Below are positions 1-9,673 of a DNA stretch of 64,000 bases, piece by piece. Where the stretch lies: positions 124,001-188,000 of the forward strand of contig NZ_CAJZAG010000006.1 of the NCBI RefSeq assembly GCF_914271485.1, read 5' to 3'. Position numbers and translations under genes: made by a program. The stretch comes from Cupriavidus pampae. Its GTDB lineage: Bacteria; Pseudomonadota; Gammaproteobacteria; Burkholderiales; Burkholderiaceae. The notes under the pieces were generated by a model, which had not been told where the DNA came from, did no database searches, and saw only the letters and a list, made by a program, of their open reading frames with translations. Position 1 is the first letter of the stretch. Each line of letters opens with the position of its first letter.

Positions 1-3000
1 CGGCCCAGGTGGCTTCCGCGCCAACGGCCAGCACCGCCGCCAGTTGCAGCGCCAGATCGGACTCCTGTTGCGCAAGGCAGAGCACGCGCTCGCGCGGCAG
101 CAGCGAGTAGGTATTGCGTTCACCGGTCGGTCCGGGCAGCGTGACCGAGAGGCCCGCCGGCGATGCCGCGGCAAACTGCACGCAGGCAGCCGCCAGTGCC
201 GACTCGCCCGCACCCTGCGCCCACACCTGCAACGCGTCCAGCGCCTCGCTTCCCAGGCGCGGCACATCGGGCGCACCGTTTGCATCGGAGCCGCGCACCG
301 TACGCGCTACCGCGTCCTGCGGGCACACCGACAGCAGGCGGTGCAGGTATAGCGGGCCACCGGCCTTGGGGCCGGTGCCGGACAGACCCTCGCCACCGAA
401 CGGTTGCACGCCAACGACGGCGCCGACGATATTGCGGTTGACGTAAAGATTGCCGACGTGCGCGCGATCGACGATGCGCGCGATGGTTTCATCGATACGC
501 GTATGGATGCCGAGCGTCAGGCCGTAGCCGGTGCCGTTGATCTGGCCGATCAGCGTGTCCAGCGCGGCGCGCGGATAGCGCACCACATGCAGTACGGGGC
601 CAAACACCTCGCGTTGCAGTTCCTCGATGCTGTCGAGCTCGATCAGCGTCGGCGGCACGAAAGTGCCATGACGGCATGCGGCGGATTCGATGACGGCGGC
701 ATCGGCCTGATGCACGCGGCGCCCCTTGGCACGCATCGCATCGATATGGCGCACGATATTGCCGCGCGCTTCCTCGTCGATCACGGGACCCACGTCGACC
801 GACAGGCGGTCCGGATTGCCCAGCGTGAGTTCGCGCATCGCGCCCTTGAGCATCTCCAGCACGCGGTCGGCCACATCTTCCTGCAGGCACAGCACGCGCA
901 GCGCCGAGCAACGCTGACCGGCGGAGTCGAAAGCCGACGACACCACGTCGCCCACCACCTGCTCGGCCAGTGCCGACGAGTCGACGATCATCGCGTTCTG
1001 GCCGCCGGTTTCGGCGATCAGCGGAATCGGACGGCCGGCCGCGTCGAGGCGGCCCGCCACGTTACGCTGCAACAGGCGCGCGACCTCGGTCGAACCCGTG
1101 AACATCACGCCCTTCACTCGCGCATCGCCCACCAGCGCCGCGCCCACGGTTTCGCCGCGGCCCGGCAGCAGTTGCACGGCACCAGCCGGCACCCCGGCCT
1201 CGCGCAGCAGGCGCACGGCCTGCGCGGCAATCAGCGGCGTCTGTTCGGCCGGCTTGGCCAGCACCGGGTTGCCGGCAGCCAGCGCAGCTGCCACCTGGCC
1301 GGTAAAGATCGCGAGCGGGAAATTCCACGGGCTGATACAAACCACGGGACCCAGCGGACGATGCGTATCGTTGGAGAAACCTTCGCGCACCTGCACCGCG
1401 TAGTAGCGCAGGAAGTCGACGGCCTCGCGCACCTCGGCGATGGCGTTCGAGAACGTCTTGCCGGCCTCGCGCATGATCACGCCCATCAGCGACTGCATCT
1501 GCGCTTCCATCAGATCCGCGGCACGCTCGAGCGCGGCGGCGCGCACGTCCGGCGGCGTCGCCTGCCAGATCGGCGCGGCGTTGACCGCGGCCGCCAGCGC
1601 GGCTTCCACCTCTGCCGGCGTGGCCTCGCTCACGTGGCCCACGACGTCGCGATGGTCGGCCGGATTCAGCACCGGCGCGAACGCGGCATCTGCGCGCGCT
1701 GCGTCGTTGCCCAGCAGCGGCTCGGCGCGTACCTGATCGCTCGTGCTGGCCAGCAGTGCCGAGGACAGCGAGGCAAGGCGATGCTCGTTGGACAGGTCGA
1801 TGCCCGCGGAATTGGCGCGCGCATTGCCGTACAGCGTGCGCGGTTGCGGAATGCGCGGATGCGGCTGGCCCAGCACGCCTTCGTCGCGATGCATGGCTTC
1901 GACCACGGCCACCGGGTCCGCCACCAGTTCGTCGAGCGCGATCGTTTCGTCGGCGATGCGGTTCACGAACGACGTGTTCGCGCCGTTCTCGAGCAGACGA
2001 CGCACCAGATACGCGAGCAGCGTTTCGTGCGTGCCCACCGGTGCATAGATCCGGCACGGGCGGCCAAACTTGCCGTCGGCGAGCGGCCCTACCACCTGGT
2101 CGTACAGCGGCTCGCCCATGCCGTGCAGGCATTGAAACTCATACTGGCCCGGATAGTAGTTCTGGCCCGCAATCTGATAGATCGCCGACAGTGTGTGCGC
2201 GTTGTGCGTGGCGAACTGGGGATAGATCGCATCGGGCACCGACAGCAGCTTGCGCGCGCAGGCGATGTACGACACGTCGGTGTAGACCTTGCGCGTATAG
2301 ACCGGATAGCCCTCGAGGCCGTCCACCTGCGCACGCTTGATCTCGCTGTCCCAGTACGCACCCTTGACCAGACGGATCATCAGGCGATGGCGGCTGCGAC
2401 GCGCGAGGTCGATCAGGTAGTCGATCACGAACGGGCAGCGCTTCTGGTAGCCCTGTACCACGAAGCCGATACCGTTCCAACCCGCGAGGTCGGGCTCGAA
2501 GCAAAGACGCTCGAGCAGATCTAGCGAGATCTCGAGGCGGTCCGCCTCTTCTGCATCGATATTGATGCCGATGTCGTACTGGCGCGCGAGCATCGTCAGC
2601 GATTTCAGGCGGCCATACAGTTCGCCGATCACGCGCTCGTGCTGCGCGCGGCTATAGCGCGGATGCAGCGCCGACAGCTTGATCGAGATGCCCGGGCCTT
2701 CATAGATGCCACGGCCGCGCGAGGCCTGGCCGATCGCGTGGATCGCCTGCTCGTACGACGCCAGGTAGCGCTGCGCGTCGGCCTCGGTCATCGCGGCCTC
2801 GCCAAGCATGTCGTACGAATAGCGGAAGCCTTCGGCTTCGTACTTGCGCGCGTTGGCCAGCGCCTCGGAAATGGTTTCACCGGTCACGAACTGCTCGCCC
2901 ATCAGGCGCATCGCCATGTCCACGCCCTTGCGGATCAGCGGCTCGCCGCCCTTGCCGATGATGCGCGTGAGCGCCTTCGACAGCCCGGCCTCGGTATGCG

Positions 3001-3664
3001 TGGCCACGAGCCGGCCGGTCAACAGCAGGCCCCAGGTGGCGGCATTGACGAACAGAGACGGGCTCTGGCCCAGGTGCGACTGCCAGTTGGCGCCGCTGAT
3101 CTTGTCGCGAATCAGCGCGTCGCGCGTGGCCTTGTCGGGGATGCGCAGCAGCGCCTCGGCCAGGCACATCAGTGCCACGCCTTCCTGCGACGACAGCGAG
3201 AACTCCTGAATCAGGCCCTGCACGAGGCCTTCACGGCCGGTGCCCACCTTCTGCTCGCGCAGGCGGCTCGCGAGCGTCTTGGCCATCTTGATGGCGGCCT
3301 CGCCCTGCTTCTGCGGCAGGCGAGCCTGCTCGAGCAGCACCGGGACGCATTCGGTTTCGGGACGGCGATAGGCCGAAGTGATGGCGGCACGCAGCACCGA
3401 TTGCGGCTGGATGCTCTGCGCGAACTCGAGGAACGGTTGCGGCACGGCGTCGCCGCCCACTTCAGCGCCATCGACGCCGTCGGCCTCGCTCACGCTGGCG
3501 GCACCCGCGTCGCTCGGCTGATAGCCGCGCTCCACCTGCTCCAGGTAGGTGAAGATGGCCTGCTTGATCAGCCAGTGCGGGGTGCGGTCGATGGATTGGG
3601 CGACGCGCTTGAGGCGTTCGCGCGATGCGTCGTCGAGTTTGACGCCGAGCGTGGTGGTGGCCAT
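1..3664 (-). CDS. putA: Trifunctional PutA: proline dehydrogenase / P5C dehydrogenase / repressor (3' end outside window)
   Basis: Oxidises proline to glutamate in two steps (FAD-dependent PRODH, then NAD-dependent P5C dehydrogenase) and, in the trifunctional class, represses its own gene. The first ~47 residues form a ribbon-helix-helix domain (strand TTLGVKLDD, helix with RLKRVAQ). The PRODH barrel lies around residues 270-560 (GISIKLSALHPRY region), and the aldehyde dehydrogenase module starts near residue 650. The ALDH general base E885 (ETGGQN) and catalytic C919 (GQRCSA) are intact and 34 residues apart. About 1221 residues are visible and the C-terminus runs off the window; family length is about 1300. 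The ATG at 3664 has a good ribosome binding site (GGAGAA). It stands alone and faces upstream GTTGCA sites that its own RHH domain should bind. Confidence 0.97.
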   Translation of the reverse strand, partial: MATTTLGVKLDDASRERLKRVAQSIDRTPHWLIKQAIFTYLEQVERGYQPSDAGAASVSEADGVDGAEVGGDAVPQPFLEFAQSIQPQSVLRAAITSAYRRPETECVPVLLEQARLPQKQGEAAIKMAKTLASRLREQKVGTGREGLVQGLIQEFSLSSQEGVALMCLAEALLRIPDKATRDALIRDKISGANWQSHLGQSPSLFVNAATWGLLLTGRLVATHTEAGLSKALTRIIGKGGEPLIRKGVDMAMRLMGEQFVTGETISEALANARKYEAEGFRYSYDMLGEAAMTEADAQRYLASYEQAIHAIGQASRGRGIYEGPGISIKLSALHPRYSRAQHERVIGELYGRLKSLTMLARQYDIGINIDAEEADRLEISLDLLERLCFEPDLAGWNGIGFVVQGYQKRCPFVIDYLIDLARRSRHRLMIRLVKGAYWDSEIKRAQVDGLEGYPVYTRKVYTDVSYIACARKLLSVPDAIYPQFATHNAHTLSAIYQIAGQNYYPGQYEFQCLHGMGEPLYDQVVGPLADGKFGRPCRIYAPVGTHETLLAYLVRRLLENGANTSFVNRIADETIALDELVADPVAVVEAMHRDEGVLGQPHPRIPQPRTLYGNARANSAGIDLSNEHRLASLSSALLASTSDQVRAEPLLGNDAARADAAFAPVLNPADHRDVVGHVSEATPAEVEAALAAAVNAAPIWQATPPDVRAAALERAADLMEAQMQSLMGVIMREAGKTFSNAIAEVREAVDFLRYYAVQVREGFSNDTHRPLGPVVCISPWNFPLAIFTGQVAAALAAGNPVLAKPAEQTPLIAAQAVRLLREAGVPAGAVQLLPGRGETVGAALVGDARVKGVMFTGSTEVARLLQRNVAGRLDAAGRPIPLIAETGGQNAMIVDSSALAEQVVGDVVSSAFDSAGQRCSALRVLCLQEDVADRVLEMLKGAMRELTLGNPDRLSVDVGPVIDEEARGNIVRHIDAMRAKGRRVHQADAAVIESAACRHGTFVPPTLIELDSIEELQREVFGPVLHVVRYPRAALDTLIGQINGTGYGLTLGIHTRIDETIARIVDRAHVGNLYVNRNIVGAVVGVQPFGGEGLSGTGPKAGGPLYLHRLLSVCPQDAVARTVRGSDANGAPDVPRLGSEALDALQVWAQGAGESALAAACVQFAAASPAGLSVTLPGPTGERNTYSLLPRERVLCLAQQESDLALQLAAVLAVGAEATWA

Positions 3665-3758
3665 GCGAGGAATTCTCCGAGGAATGCACGAGCAGGCCGG
3701 CGACAGCATGAGACAGCCTGCGGAATTTCCCGCATGTTACGCGCGTCGCGTCCTGAGG

Positions 3759-3806
3759 TGCAACCTAGTGCAACCCCTTAGTTGCAACCACGGTCTCCGG
3801 GTTGCA
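3759..3806. promoter_or_regulatory. Cluster of PutA operator half-sites (GTTGCA) upstream of putA
   Basis: Five copies of GTTGCA or its complement TGCAAC lie within 48 bp: 3759-3764, 3769-3774, 3781-3786 overlapping 3783-3788, and 3801-3806. They lie about 95-142 bp before the putA start codon. The RHH domain of E. coli PutA is known to recognise GTTGCA in the put control region, so these are very likely autoregulatory operators. The inference rests on motif identity and location. No promoter elements were assigned with confidence. Confidence 0.75.
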
Positions 3807-3830
3807 CTTTCGCCACACAGATAGTGTCGG

Positions 3831-6230
3831 TCAGATACGCAACGGGTCGATTTCCAGCTGCCAGCGCACGCCGCGGCCGGCGTCACCGAGGTCGTCGAGC
3901 GATGGCAGCCATCCGGCCACGAACCGTTGCAGCAGCGGGCGGGAGCCCGCTTCGATCAGCATCTGCGCGCGCTCCTTGTTGAACACGCGCACCATCGACA
4001 TCGGCACCGGATCGTGGAGTTGCACCTCCTCACCACCGGCGCAACCCTCGGCCCTCTCGCGCGCCGCGCGCAGAAAGGTCAGCGAGCGCTCCAGCTCGCG
4101 GTGCTCGGCCGTCAGCAACACCTGGTACGCAAACGGCGGCAGGCAGGCCTGGCGCCGCTCGCGCAGCTGGCTTGCGGCAAAGCCGTCGTAGTCGTGGCGC
4201 GCCAGCGCCTGCAGCGCCGGTGCGTCGGGATAGCGGGTCTGGATCAGCACCTCGCCCGCCAGCCCCGCGCGGCCCGCGCGCCCGGACACCTGCATCAGGG
4301 ACGCGAACAGATGCTCGGCTGCGCGAAAGTCGTGGCTGAACATCGCCGCGTCCGGATGGACGATACCGACCAGCGTCACGCGCTGGAAATCGTGGCCCTT
4401 GGCGACCATCTGCGTGCCCACAAGGATATCGACCTCGCCCGCGTGCACGCCGTCGAACATCGCCTGGGCACTGCCCTTGCGGCGCGTCGAGTCAGCATCG
4501 ATACGGGCCACGCGCGCCTGCGGAAAACGCGCGGCCAGCGCCTCTTCGATACGTTGCGTGCCACGCCCCAGCGGGGCGATATCCACATTGCCGCAGTCCG
4601 GGCAATGATGCGGCACCGGCGACTCCAGGCCGCAGTGGTGGCAACGCAGACGCCGCTCGGGGCGATGCAGCACCAGGTACGCCGAGCAGCGTGGGCAGCC
4701 GGACAGCCAGCCGCAGCTATCGCATGCGAGCACCGGCGCATAGCCGCGCCGGTTCAGGAACAGCAGGCTCTGCTCGCCGCGCGCCAGACGGGCGTCGATC
4801 GCCTCGAGTAACGGCTGCGACAGCCCCTCGTGCATGGGCCGCTGCCGCTGTCGCTCCACGTTCAGATCGATCAGGCGAACGGTGGGCAACGCGGCGTCGG
4901 CCTGCGCGCGGGCGCGCAGCACGAGCTTGCGATACGCGCCCTGCTCCGCGCGCCACCATGTTTCCATGGACGGCGTAGCCGAACCGAGCACGACCGGGAT
5001 CGACAGTTGCTTGGCGCGCCAGACCGCAAGATCGCGCGCCGAGTAACGCAGGCCTTCCTGCTGCTTGTAGGACGTGTCGTGTTCCTCATCGACCACGATC
5101 AACCGCAGGTTTGGCGCCGATGCCATGATCGCCATGCGCGTGCCCAGCACGATGCGCGCCTCGCCCGTGTGAGCGGCGAGCCATTGCAGGCTCCGCTCCT
5201 GATCGGCCAGGCCACTGTGGAGAACTGCCAGCGGCAGCGCCGGAAACCGCGCCGCGACACGCGCCTGCAGCTGCGGCGTCAAGTTGATCTCGGGCACCAG
5301 CATCAGCACCTGCGCGCTGGGGTCGGCGGCCAGCACCGTCTCCATCGCGTGCAGATACACCTCGGTCTTGCCGCTGCCGGTCACGCCGTGCAGCAGGAAC
5401 GGCGCATAGCCGGTGGCGTCGCCGATCGCCTTCACCGCGGCGAGCTGTTCGTCGTGGAGCGCGGGACGCGCGGACGGCGCCTGCGCGGGCGCGACCTCGA
5501 GCAACGGCCCCAGCGATCGCGAGACTTCCACCCAGCCGGCCTCTACCCATTCGCCGAGCCGGGCGGGCGCGGCGCTGCAAAGGGTACGCGCGACCGAGAG
5601 CGGCATCCAGCCATCGGCGCTCTCGGTGTCGGTGTCGGGACCGGCCGCATCGAAGTGGGGAGCCGCGGCAATCAACGCTTCGGCCAGCGCCTGTACGGTC
5701 TTCGCGCGCGGCGGCAGTGCGGCGCGCAGCGCTTCGGCCTGACCGGGCCGCACGCGGTAGCGCACGGTCCTTGCGCGGTCACCGAGGCGCGACCACGTGT
5801 CGGGATCGCGCAGCGATGGCGGCAACGCCGGCAACATCACTTCGCCAAGGCGCCGCTGGTAGTAGCCTGCGGCAAAGCGCGCGAGCGCGAGCCACGCAGG
5901 CGCCAGCGGCGGCAACCAGTCGACACGCGCCGCGATCGGACGCAGGCGGTCGGCGGGCACGTCGGTGCTGTCAGCCAGCGCGACCACCACACCCACCGCG
6001 CTGCGGCGGCCGAACGGCACCACTACGAGTTCGCCGGGGGCGATCGAGGCACCCGCCGGGTCGGCCGCGAGGTAATCGAAACAGTCGTCCGCAGGCGTGT
6101 CGATCGCAACACGCGCGATCGGCAAATGTGTGCCCATTGTCTGTGGTCCGGCCGCGACGCACGCCGCGTCGTCAGCCTTGTTGGTCACCATGGAATTGTC
6201 CGCGGCGGTGCAGGTCTGGTGCGCGGTCAT
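3831..6230 (-). CDS. priA: Primosomal protein N' (replication restart helicase PriA)
   Basis: PriA reloads the replisome at stalled forks as a 3'-5' superfamily 2 helicase. Numbering from the first possible ATG, the N-terminal DNA-binding domain covers roughly residues 36-130, Walker A GVTGSGKTE is at 282-290 and the DEEH box at 391-394. A zinc-binding segment near 500-545 has paired cysteines (CDSC, CPRC, CHHC, CPDC). The 799-residue reading frame is slightly long. Family homology begins at LPIARVAID, so the ATG at 6137 (MGTH) is a plausible true start and the first 31 residues may be untranslated. It is transcribed in the same direction as hemE and putA but separated from both by gaps. Confidence 0.95.
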   Translation of the reverse strand: MTAHQTCTAADNSMVTNKADDAACVAAGPQTMGTHLPIARVAIDTPADDCFDYLAADPAGASIAPGELVVVPFGRRSAVGVVVALADSTDVPADRLRPIAARVDWLPPLAPAWLALARFAAGYYQRRLGEVMLPALPPSLRDPDTWSRLGDRARTVRYRVRPGQAEALRAALPPRAKTVQALAEALIAAAPHFDAAGPDTDTESADGWMPLSVARTLCSAAPARLGEWVEAGWVEVSRSLGPLLEVAPAQAPSARPALHDEQLAAVKAIGDATGYAPFLLHGVTGSGKTEVYLHAMETVLAADPSAQVLMLVPEINLTPQLQARVAARFPALPLAVLHSGLADQERSLQWLAAHTGEARIVLGTRMAIMASAPNLRLIVVDEEHDTSYKQQEGLRYSARDLAVWRAKQLSIPVVLGSATPSMETWWRAEQGAYRKLVLRARAQADAALPTVRLIDLNVERQRQRPMHEGLSQPLLEAIDARLARGEQSLLFLNRRGYAPVLACDSCGWLSGCPRCSAYLVLHRPERRLRCHHCGLESPVPHHCPDCGNVDIAPLGRGTQRIEEALAARFPQARVARIDADSTRRKGSAQAMFDGVHAGEVDILVGTQMVAKGHDFQRVTLVGIVHPDAAMFSHDFRAAEHLFASLMQVSGRAGRAGLAGEVLIQTRYPDAPALQALARHDYDGFAASQLRERRQACLPPFAYQVLLTAEHRELERSLTFLRAARERAEGCAGGEEVQLHDPVPMSMVRVFNKERAQMLIEAGSRPLLQRFVAGWLPSLDDLGDAGRGVRWQLEIDPLRI

Positions 6231-6714
6231 TGTGCATGGCGGTGAGCGACAAATCCTGTGTGCGGCGCAACATCAACTTAAAGTAAAACTTCAAATGTGA
6301 CCCTAAGTCGATGATAGATGAACGGTTTTGCCTGCCCATCCGCCTGCCTGTGGATAACTTTGTTGAAAAGTCGGGCGATCTACCCGCCAAGCCTCGCGAA
6401 ACAAGGCTTCCATCGCTTTCCAAGGCCCGTTTGAAGAACATGCAAAGCCTTTAAAATCAATGGGTTGCCCATATCCCCCGACAGGGCTAAGGGGTAACCC
6501 GCTCGTGCACTGCCGCAAACCTATCGGTGTGCATAAGTCAAGCCTTGACACGCGCTGCGGGGCACCTTTTTGGCGAATGCGGACGAAAATAGTTTACTTG
6601 ACACCGCGTAGGATGCGCCTCTCAGGCTACCAACGCCCGACATGTGCACGTTTCGCTGCGGCGCGGGGTAACGCAATACATCGCGCGCCCCCGTGCGGTG
6701 CCCGCTTTCCGGCT
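6231..6714. other. Intergenic region between hemE and priA
   Basis: This 484 bp stretch has no convincing gene. It must hold the priA promoter and the 3' end of the hemE transcript. The only clear motif is an exact DnaA box (entered separately). The part from 6245 to 6310 is AT-richer than its surroundings. No hairpin followed by a T-run was found for hemE. Confidence 0.6.
6349..6357 (-). promoter_or_regulatory. Exact DnaA box
   Basis: TGTGGATAA is the reverse complement of the strong DnaA box TTATCCACA. It lies about 120 bp upstream of the priA reading frame, between two replication- and haem-related genes. A 9-mer of this composition is expected about 0.1-0.2 times per 64 kb on both strands at this GC content. 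Three more exact copies occur between 58.3 and 59.4 kb. A role in DnaA-dependent control or DnaA titration is inferred only. Confidence 0.5.
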
Positions 6715-7803
6715 TCAGGACTGGGCGCGCAGCGCGCGGCTGTACGTGTGCACTTCGTCGGCGAGGATCGCCACGTTCTCGGGAGGCGTGAACTGCGAGA
6801 TGCCGTGCCCGAGGTTGAACACATGGCCATCGCTACCGCCACCGGCCGCGTAGCTGTCGAGTACGCCACGTACCTGCGCGCGAATCGCCGCTTCCGGCGC
6901 AAACAGCACGGTCGGATCGATATTGCCCTGCAGCGCCACGCGGCCTTCGGTGCGGCGACGTGCCTCAGCCAGATTGACGGTCCAGTCGAGCCCGATCGCA
7001 TCCGGTCCAATCGCGGCAATCTGCTCGAGCCACAGCCCGCCACCCTTGGTGAAGACGATTGCCGGGATCTGCTGGCCGTCGTGCTCGCGCCGCAGGCCCT
7101 CGAGCACCCGGCGCATGTAGGCCAGCGAGAATGCCTGGTACATACCGTCCGCCAGCGCGCCGCCCCAGGTGTCGAAGATCATCACAGCCTGCGCACCAGC
7201 CTCGATCTGCGCATTTAAATAGGCCGCCACGGCCTGCGCGTTGATCTCGAGGATGCGGTGCATCAGGTCGGGCCGCCCATACATCATGCTCTTGACCGTG
7301 CGGAAGTCGTCGGAGCCGCCGCCCTCGACCATATAGCAGGCGAGCGTCCACGGGCTGCCGGAAAAGCCGATCAGCGGCACACGTTGCTTGCCATCCTGCA
7401 CGAGCGCGCGTCGGATCTCCGACACCGCATCGAACACATAGCTCAGCGAATCCATATCGGGCACCGCCAGGCGAGCGACATCGGCCTCGTTGCGGACCGG
7501 ATGCGCGAAACGCGGACCTTCGCCCTGCGCGAACGACAGCCCCAGGCCCATGGCATCGGGCACGGTCAGGATGTCCGAAAACAGGATGGCGGCATCCAGC
7601 GGGTAGCGGTCGAGCGGTTGCAGCGTGACTTCGGTCGCGTAGGCCGGGTTCTTCGCCAGTCCGAGGAAGCTGCCCGCGCGCGCGCGCGTGGCGTTGTACT
7701 CGGGCAGATAACGGCCAGCCTGACGCATGAGCCAGAGCGGCGTGTATTCGGTCGGTTCCCGGCGCAACGCGCGCAGGAAGGTGTCGTTCTGCAGTGCGGT
7801 CAT
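6715..7803 (-). CDS. hemE: Uroporphyrinogen III decarboxylase
   Basis: Removes four carboxyl groups from uroporphyrinogen III to give coproporphyrinogen III in haem synthesis; a cytosolic TIM-barrel enzyme. The signature [10 protein letters not shown] is at residues 27-36, and the catalytic Asp of [13 protein letters not shown] is D77. The 362-residue length is normal. The ATG at 7803 follows GAGGATCAAC, a good ribosome binding site. The esterase gene upstream ends 107 bp before it, so it may have its own promoter. Confidence 0.98.
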   Translation of the reverse strand: MTALQNDTFLRALRREPTEYTPLWLMRQAGRYLPEYNATRARAGSFLGLAKNPAYATEVTLQPLDRYPLDAAILFSDILTVPDAMGLGLSFAQGEGPRFAHPVRNEADVARLAVPDMDSLSYVFDAVSEIRRALVQDGKQRVPLIGFSGSPWTLACYMVEGGGSDDFRTVKSMMYGRPDLMHRILEINAQAVAAYLNAQIEAGAQAVMIFDTWGGALADGMYQAFSLAYMRRVLEGLRREHDGQQIPAIVFTKGGGLWLEQIAAIGPDAIGLDWTVNLAEARRRTEGRVALQGNIDPTVLFAPEAAIRAQVRGVLDSYAAGGGSDGHVFNLGHGISQFTPPENVAILADEVHTYSRALRAQS

Positions 7804-7910
7804 GTTGATCCTCGTGAGACCGCCATTCTACGGGACACCTCGCGCGCGGACACCCTCCGCTGCACCTGCTGTCGTGCCGTTACCGCAGTGACCCCGTCAC
7901 GGCATCAAGG

Positions 7911-8867
7911 TCATTCCTCGTCGGCGATGGCGCGGAACGCTTCGGCCGCGCGCCGCATCCACTCGCGCGCACGCGGTGCCTCGGACTGCAGGCGCGCGAA
8001 ACCATGGGTCATGCCACTGGCCTCGATCGTGACCACCGGCGCGTCGTGGCGAACAAGGAAGTCCGCATAGGCGAGTCCATCGTCGCGCAGCACGTCATTG
8101 GCGGCCACCAGCACCACGCTCGCGGGCGGCTGGCGCAGCGGCGCCGCAGCCATCAGGTACATGCGCGCGTCAGTGTTGTCGGCGCCGCGCGCCAAGGCTT
8201 CCGCCCCGATGAATTGGGTCCAGAACCAGTGCATCTCGTCGTGGGTAAGCCCTACGCCTTCGCCAAACGCGCGGTAGCTTTCGGTAGTGAGCACCGGCGC
8301 CGCTACCGGATAGATCAACAACTGGGCCTTTACTACGTCCGCACTCGCGGCGGCATTGACTTCGGCCGCGGCCTGCGCGGCCAGATGCGCGCCAGCGCTA
8401 TCGCCCGCGACCGCCAGAAAGGACGGCGCGAGGCCGAGTGCCTGGCGCTGCTCCGCGAACCATTGCACCGCTTCCGTGGCGTCGTCGCACGGTGCGGGAA
8501 ATGGCGATTCCGGTGCCAGCCGATAATCGACGCTGGCCACGGCGCACCCCGTATCGGCTGCCAGCAGCGCCGCCACCGTATGGTGCGTGCGCGGAGATCC
8601 GACCACCCAGCCGCCACCGTGGAAGTACACGATCAGTCGGGGAGACTCGATGCCAGCCGGCCGGAACAGGCGTGCCGCCAACGCGCGCCCCGCAAGCGGC
8701 ACCACGAGTTCACTGACAGTCGTCCCCTCGGGATCGGGCAATTGCGACAGGGCGGCCACTTCCTCGAAACGCGCGCGCCGCTCTGGTGGCGTCACCGGTG
8801 CTGGTGCCCCCGCAAAGTGGGCCGACATGCGCTGGTAGTAAGCGAGAAGCTGGGGATCGATCGCCAT
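7911..8867 (-). CDS. Alpha/beta hydrolase of the hormone-sensitive-lipase (acetyl esterase) family
   Basis: An esterase/lipase of the HSL (family IV) group. With the start at 8867 (MAIDPQLLAYY) it has 318 residues. The oxyanion motif HGGGWV is at 83-88 and the nucleophile motif GDSAG has Ser157. A downstream acidic residue (AANDVLRDDG) and the histidine in MTHGF complete the triad. The frame is open up to 8984, but the extra 39 residues do not look like family sequence. No strong ribosome binding site precedes 8867, so the start is moderately certain. Substrate unknown. Confidence 0.88.
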   Translation of the reverse strand: MAIDPQLLAYYQRMSAHFAGAPAPVTPPERRARFEEVAALSQLPDPEGTTVSELVVPLAGRALAARLFRPAGIESPRLIVYFHGGGWVVGSPRTHHTVAALLAADTGCAVASVDYRLAPESPFPAPCDDATEAVQWFAEQRQALGLAPSFLAVAGDSAGAHLAAQAAAEVNAAASADVVKAQLLIYPVAAPVLTTESYRAFGEGVGLTHDEMHWFWTQFIGAEALARGADNTDARMYLMAAAPLRQPPASVVLVAANDVLRDDGLAYADFLVRHDAPVVTIEASGMTHGFARLQSEAPRAREWMRRAAEAFRAIADEE

Positions 8868-9519
8868 GTGAAAGTGAAAATCGCGTGTGAATGTAGAGTC
8901 GAACTGTCGTAATAGGTCGCTGCGCGCCAATATGTGGCGCGTGACCGTTTCGAATCGTAACGCTGAATGCGGTACCGAACACAATTACCGCCAGGCGAAA
9001 TGCGTATCCCCCAAAAGTAGGGAATGCATATAATCGCGGCCTGAAAAACGTAATGCATTCAGGACACTAGCTTGCAAGTGATCACTTATTACCGCTGGCA
9101 CAAAATACAACTGCAAGTGGCGTACACGTAGCGGGAACCGCTCAAAAGTGTTTAAAACGCCGTATTTTTCGCTGGCGCCCTTTCATCTACTTGCAAAAGG
9201 ATACATTTTGTTACTGCCTTCCCCTAAAGTTTCCCCCACAATGCATTGACACACCCGCAGTTGGGCGGCGTAGCTGCCGGTAAAACAGTGGGAAATAAGA
9301 AGAAAGCTGCGGCGGAAGATATTTAATCGTGCCGTGAGCTAAGAGTGTGAAGCAAGAGTGTGAAGAAAGCCCGTACCCAGATTCACCGGACCAGCGGCAT
9401 GTGACGATGTGCTGGCCCGGCTCACCAGGAAGACCGTTGACGCTCGCTGATCGGCGTCTTTGTACATCCTGAACCGAACCCGTTCCTTCGAATTGACCCC
9501 TCGAAGGGATTTTCCCGTC

Positions 9520-9554
9520 CGCGCGGAGCCTCCCCGGCCCGCGCGCTTTTTTTT
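9520..9554 (+). terminator. Plus-strand intrinsic terminator without an upstream gene
   Basis: The stem CGCGCGG (9520-9526) pairs with CCGCGCG (9539-9545) around a 12-nt loop and is followed by C and eight Ts (9547-9554). The orientation serves transcripts moving right. No plus-strand coding gene lies in the preceding 9.5 kb, which suggests a non-coding transcript or a guard against antisense transcription into the atp operon. Confidence 0.55.
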
Positions 9555-9589
9555 GCGGCTCAGGAAACGAAATATATCGTCGCTCCGAC

Positions 9590-9619
9590 AAAAAAGGCAG
9601 CCGTGTGGCTGCCTTTTTT
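9590..9619. terminator. Bidirectional intrinsic terminator of the atp operon
   Basis: GGCAGCC (9596-9602) and GGCTGCC (9607-9613) form a perfect 7-bp stem with loop GTGT, flanked by six As and six Ts. The structure therefore works in both directions. It lies 54 bp past the atpC stop codon and should end the long minus-strand atp transcript. Confidence 0.9.
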
Positions 9620-9673
9620 GTTCCGCTCCACGTTCCGCACCAAAAAAACAACAGGCACGGACCGCGAGGCGTT

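Larger units (their letters stand above)
8868..9673. other. AT-richer 0.8 kb intergenic region with possible plus-strand transcript
   Basis: This gap separates the esterase start from atpC. It holds no convincing protein gene. On the plus strand a TATAAT hexamer lies at 9029-9034. Hairpins follow at 9439-9458 (GACGC/GCGTC) and 9485-9507 (CCTTCGA/TCGAAGG), then a GC-rich hairpin with eight Ts at 9520-9554. There is a short direct repeat of AAGAGTGTGAAG near 9341-9365. No plus-strand gene precedes it, so a small RNA is possible. The atp operon terminator occupies the right end. Confidence 0.45.

Noticed and set aside
404..2524. 706-residue plus-strand open frame opposite putA
   Set aside because: It is rich in Arg, His and Ala with no family features, and is the antisense shadow of the well-supported putA frame, as expected in GC-rich DNA.
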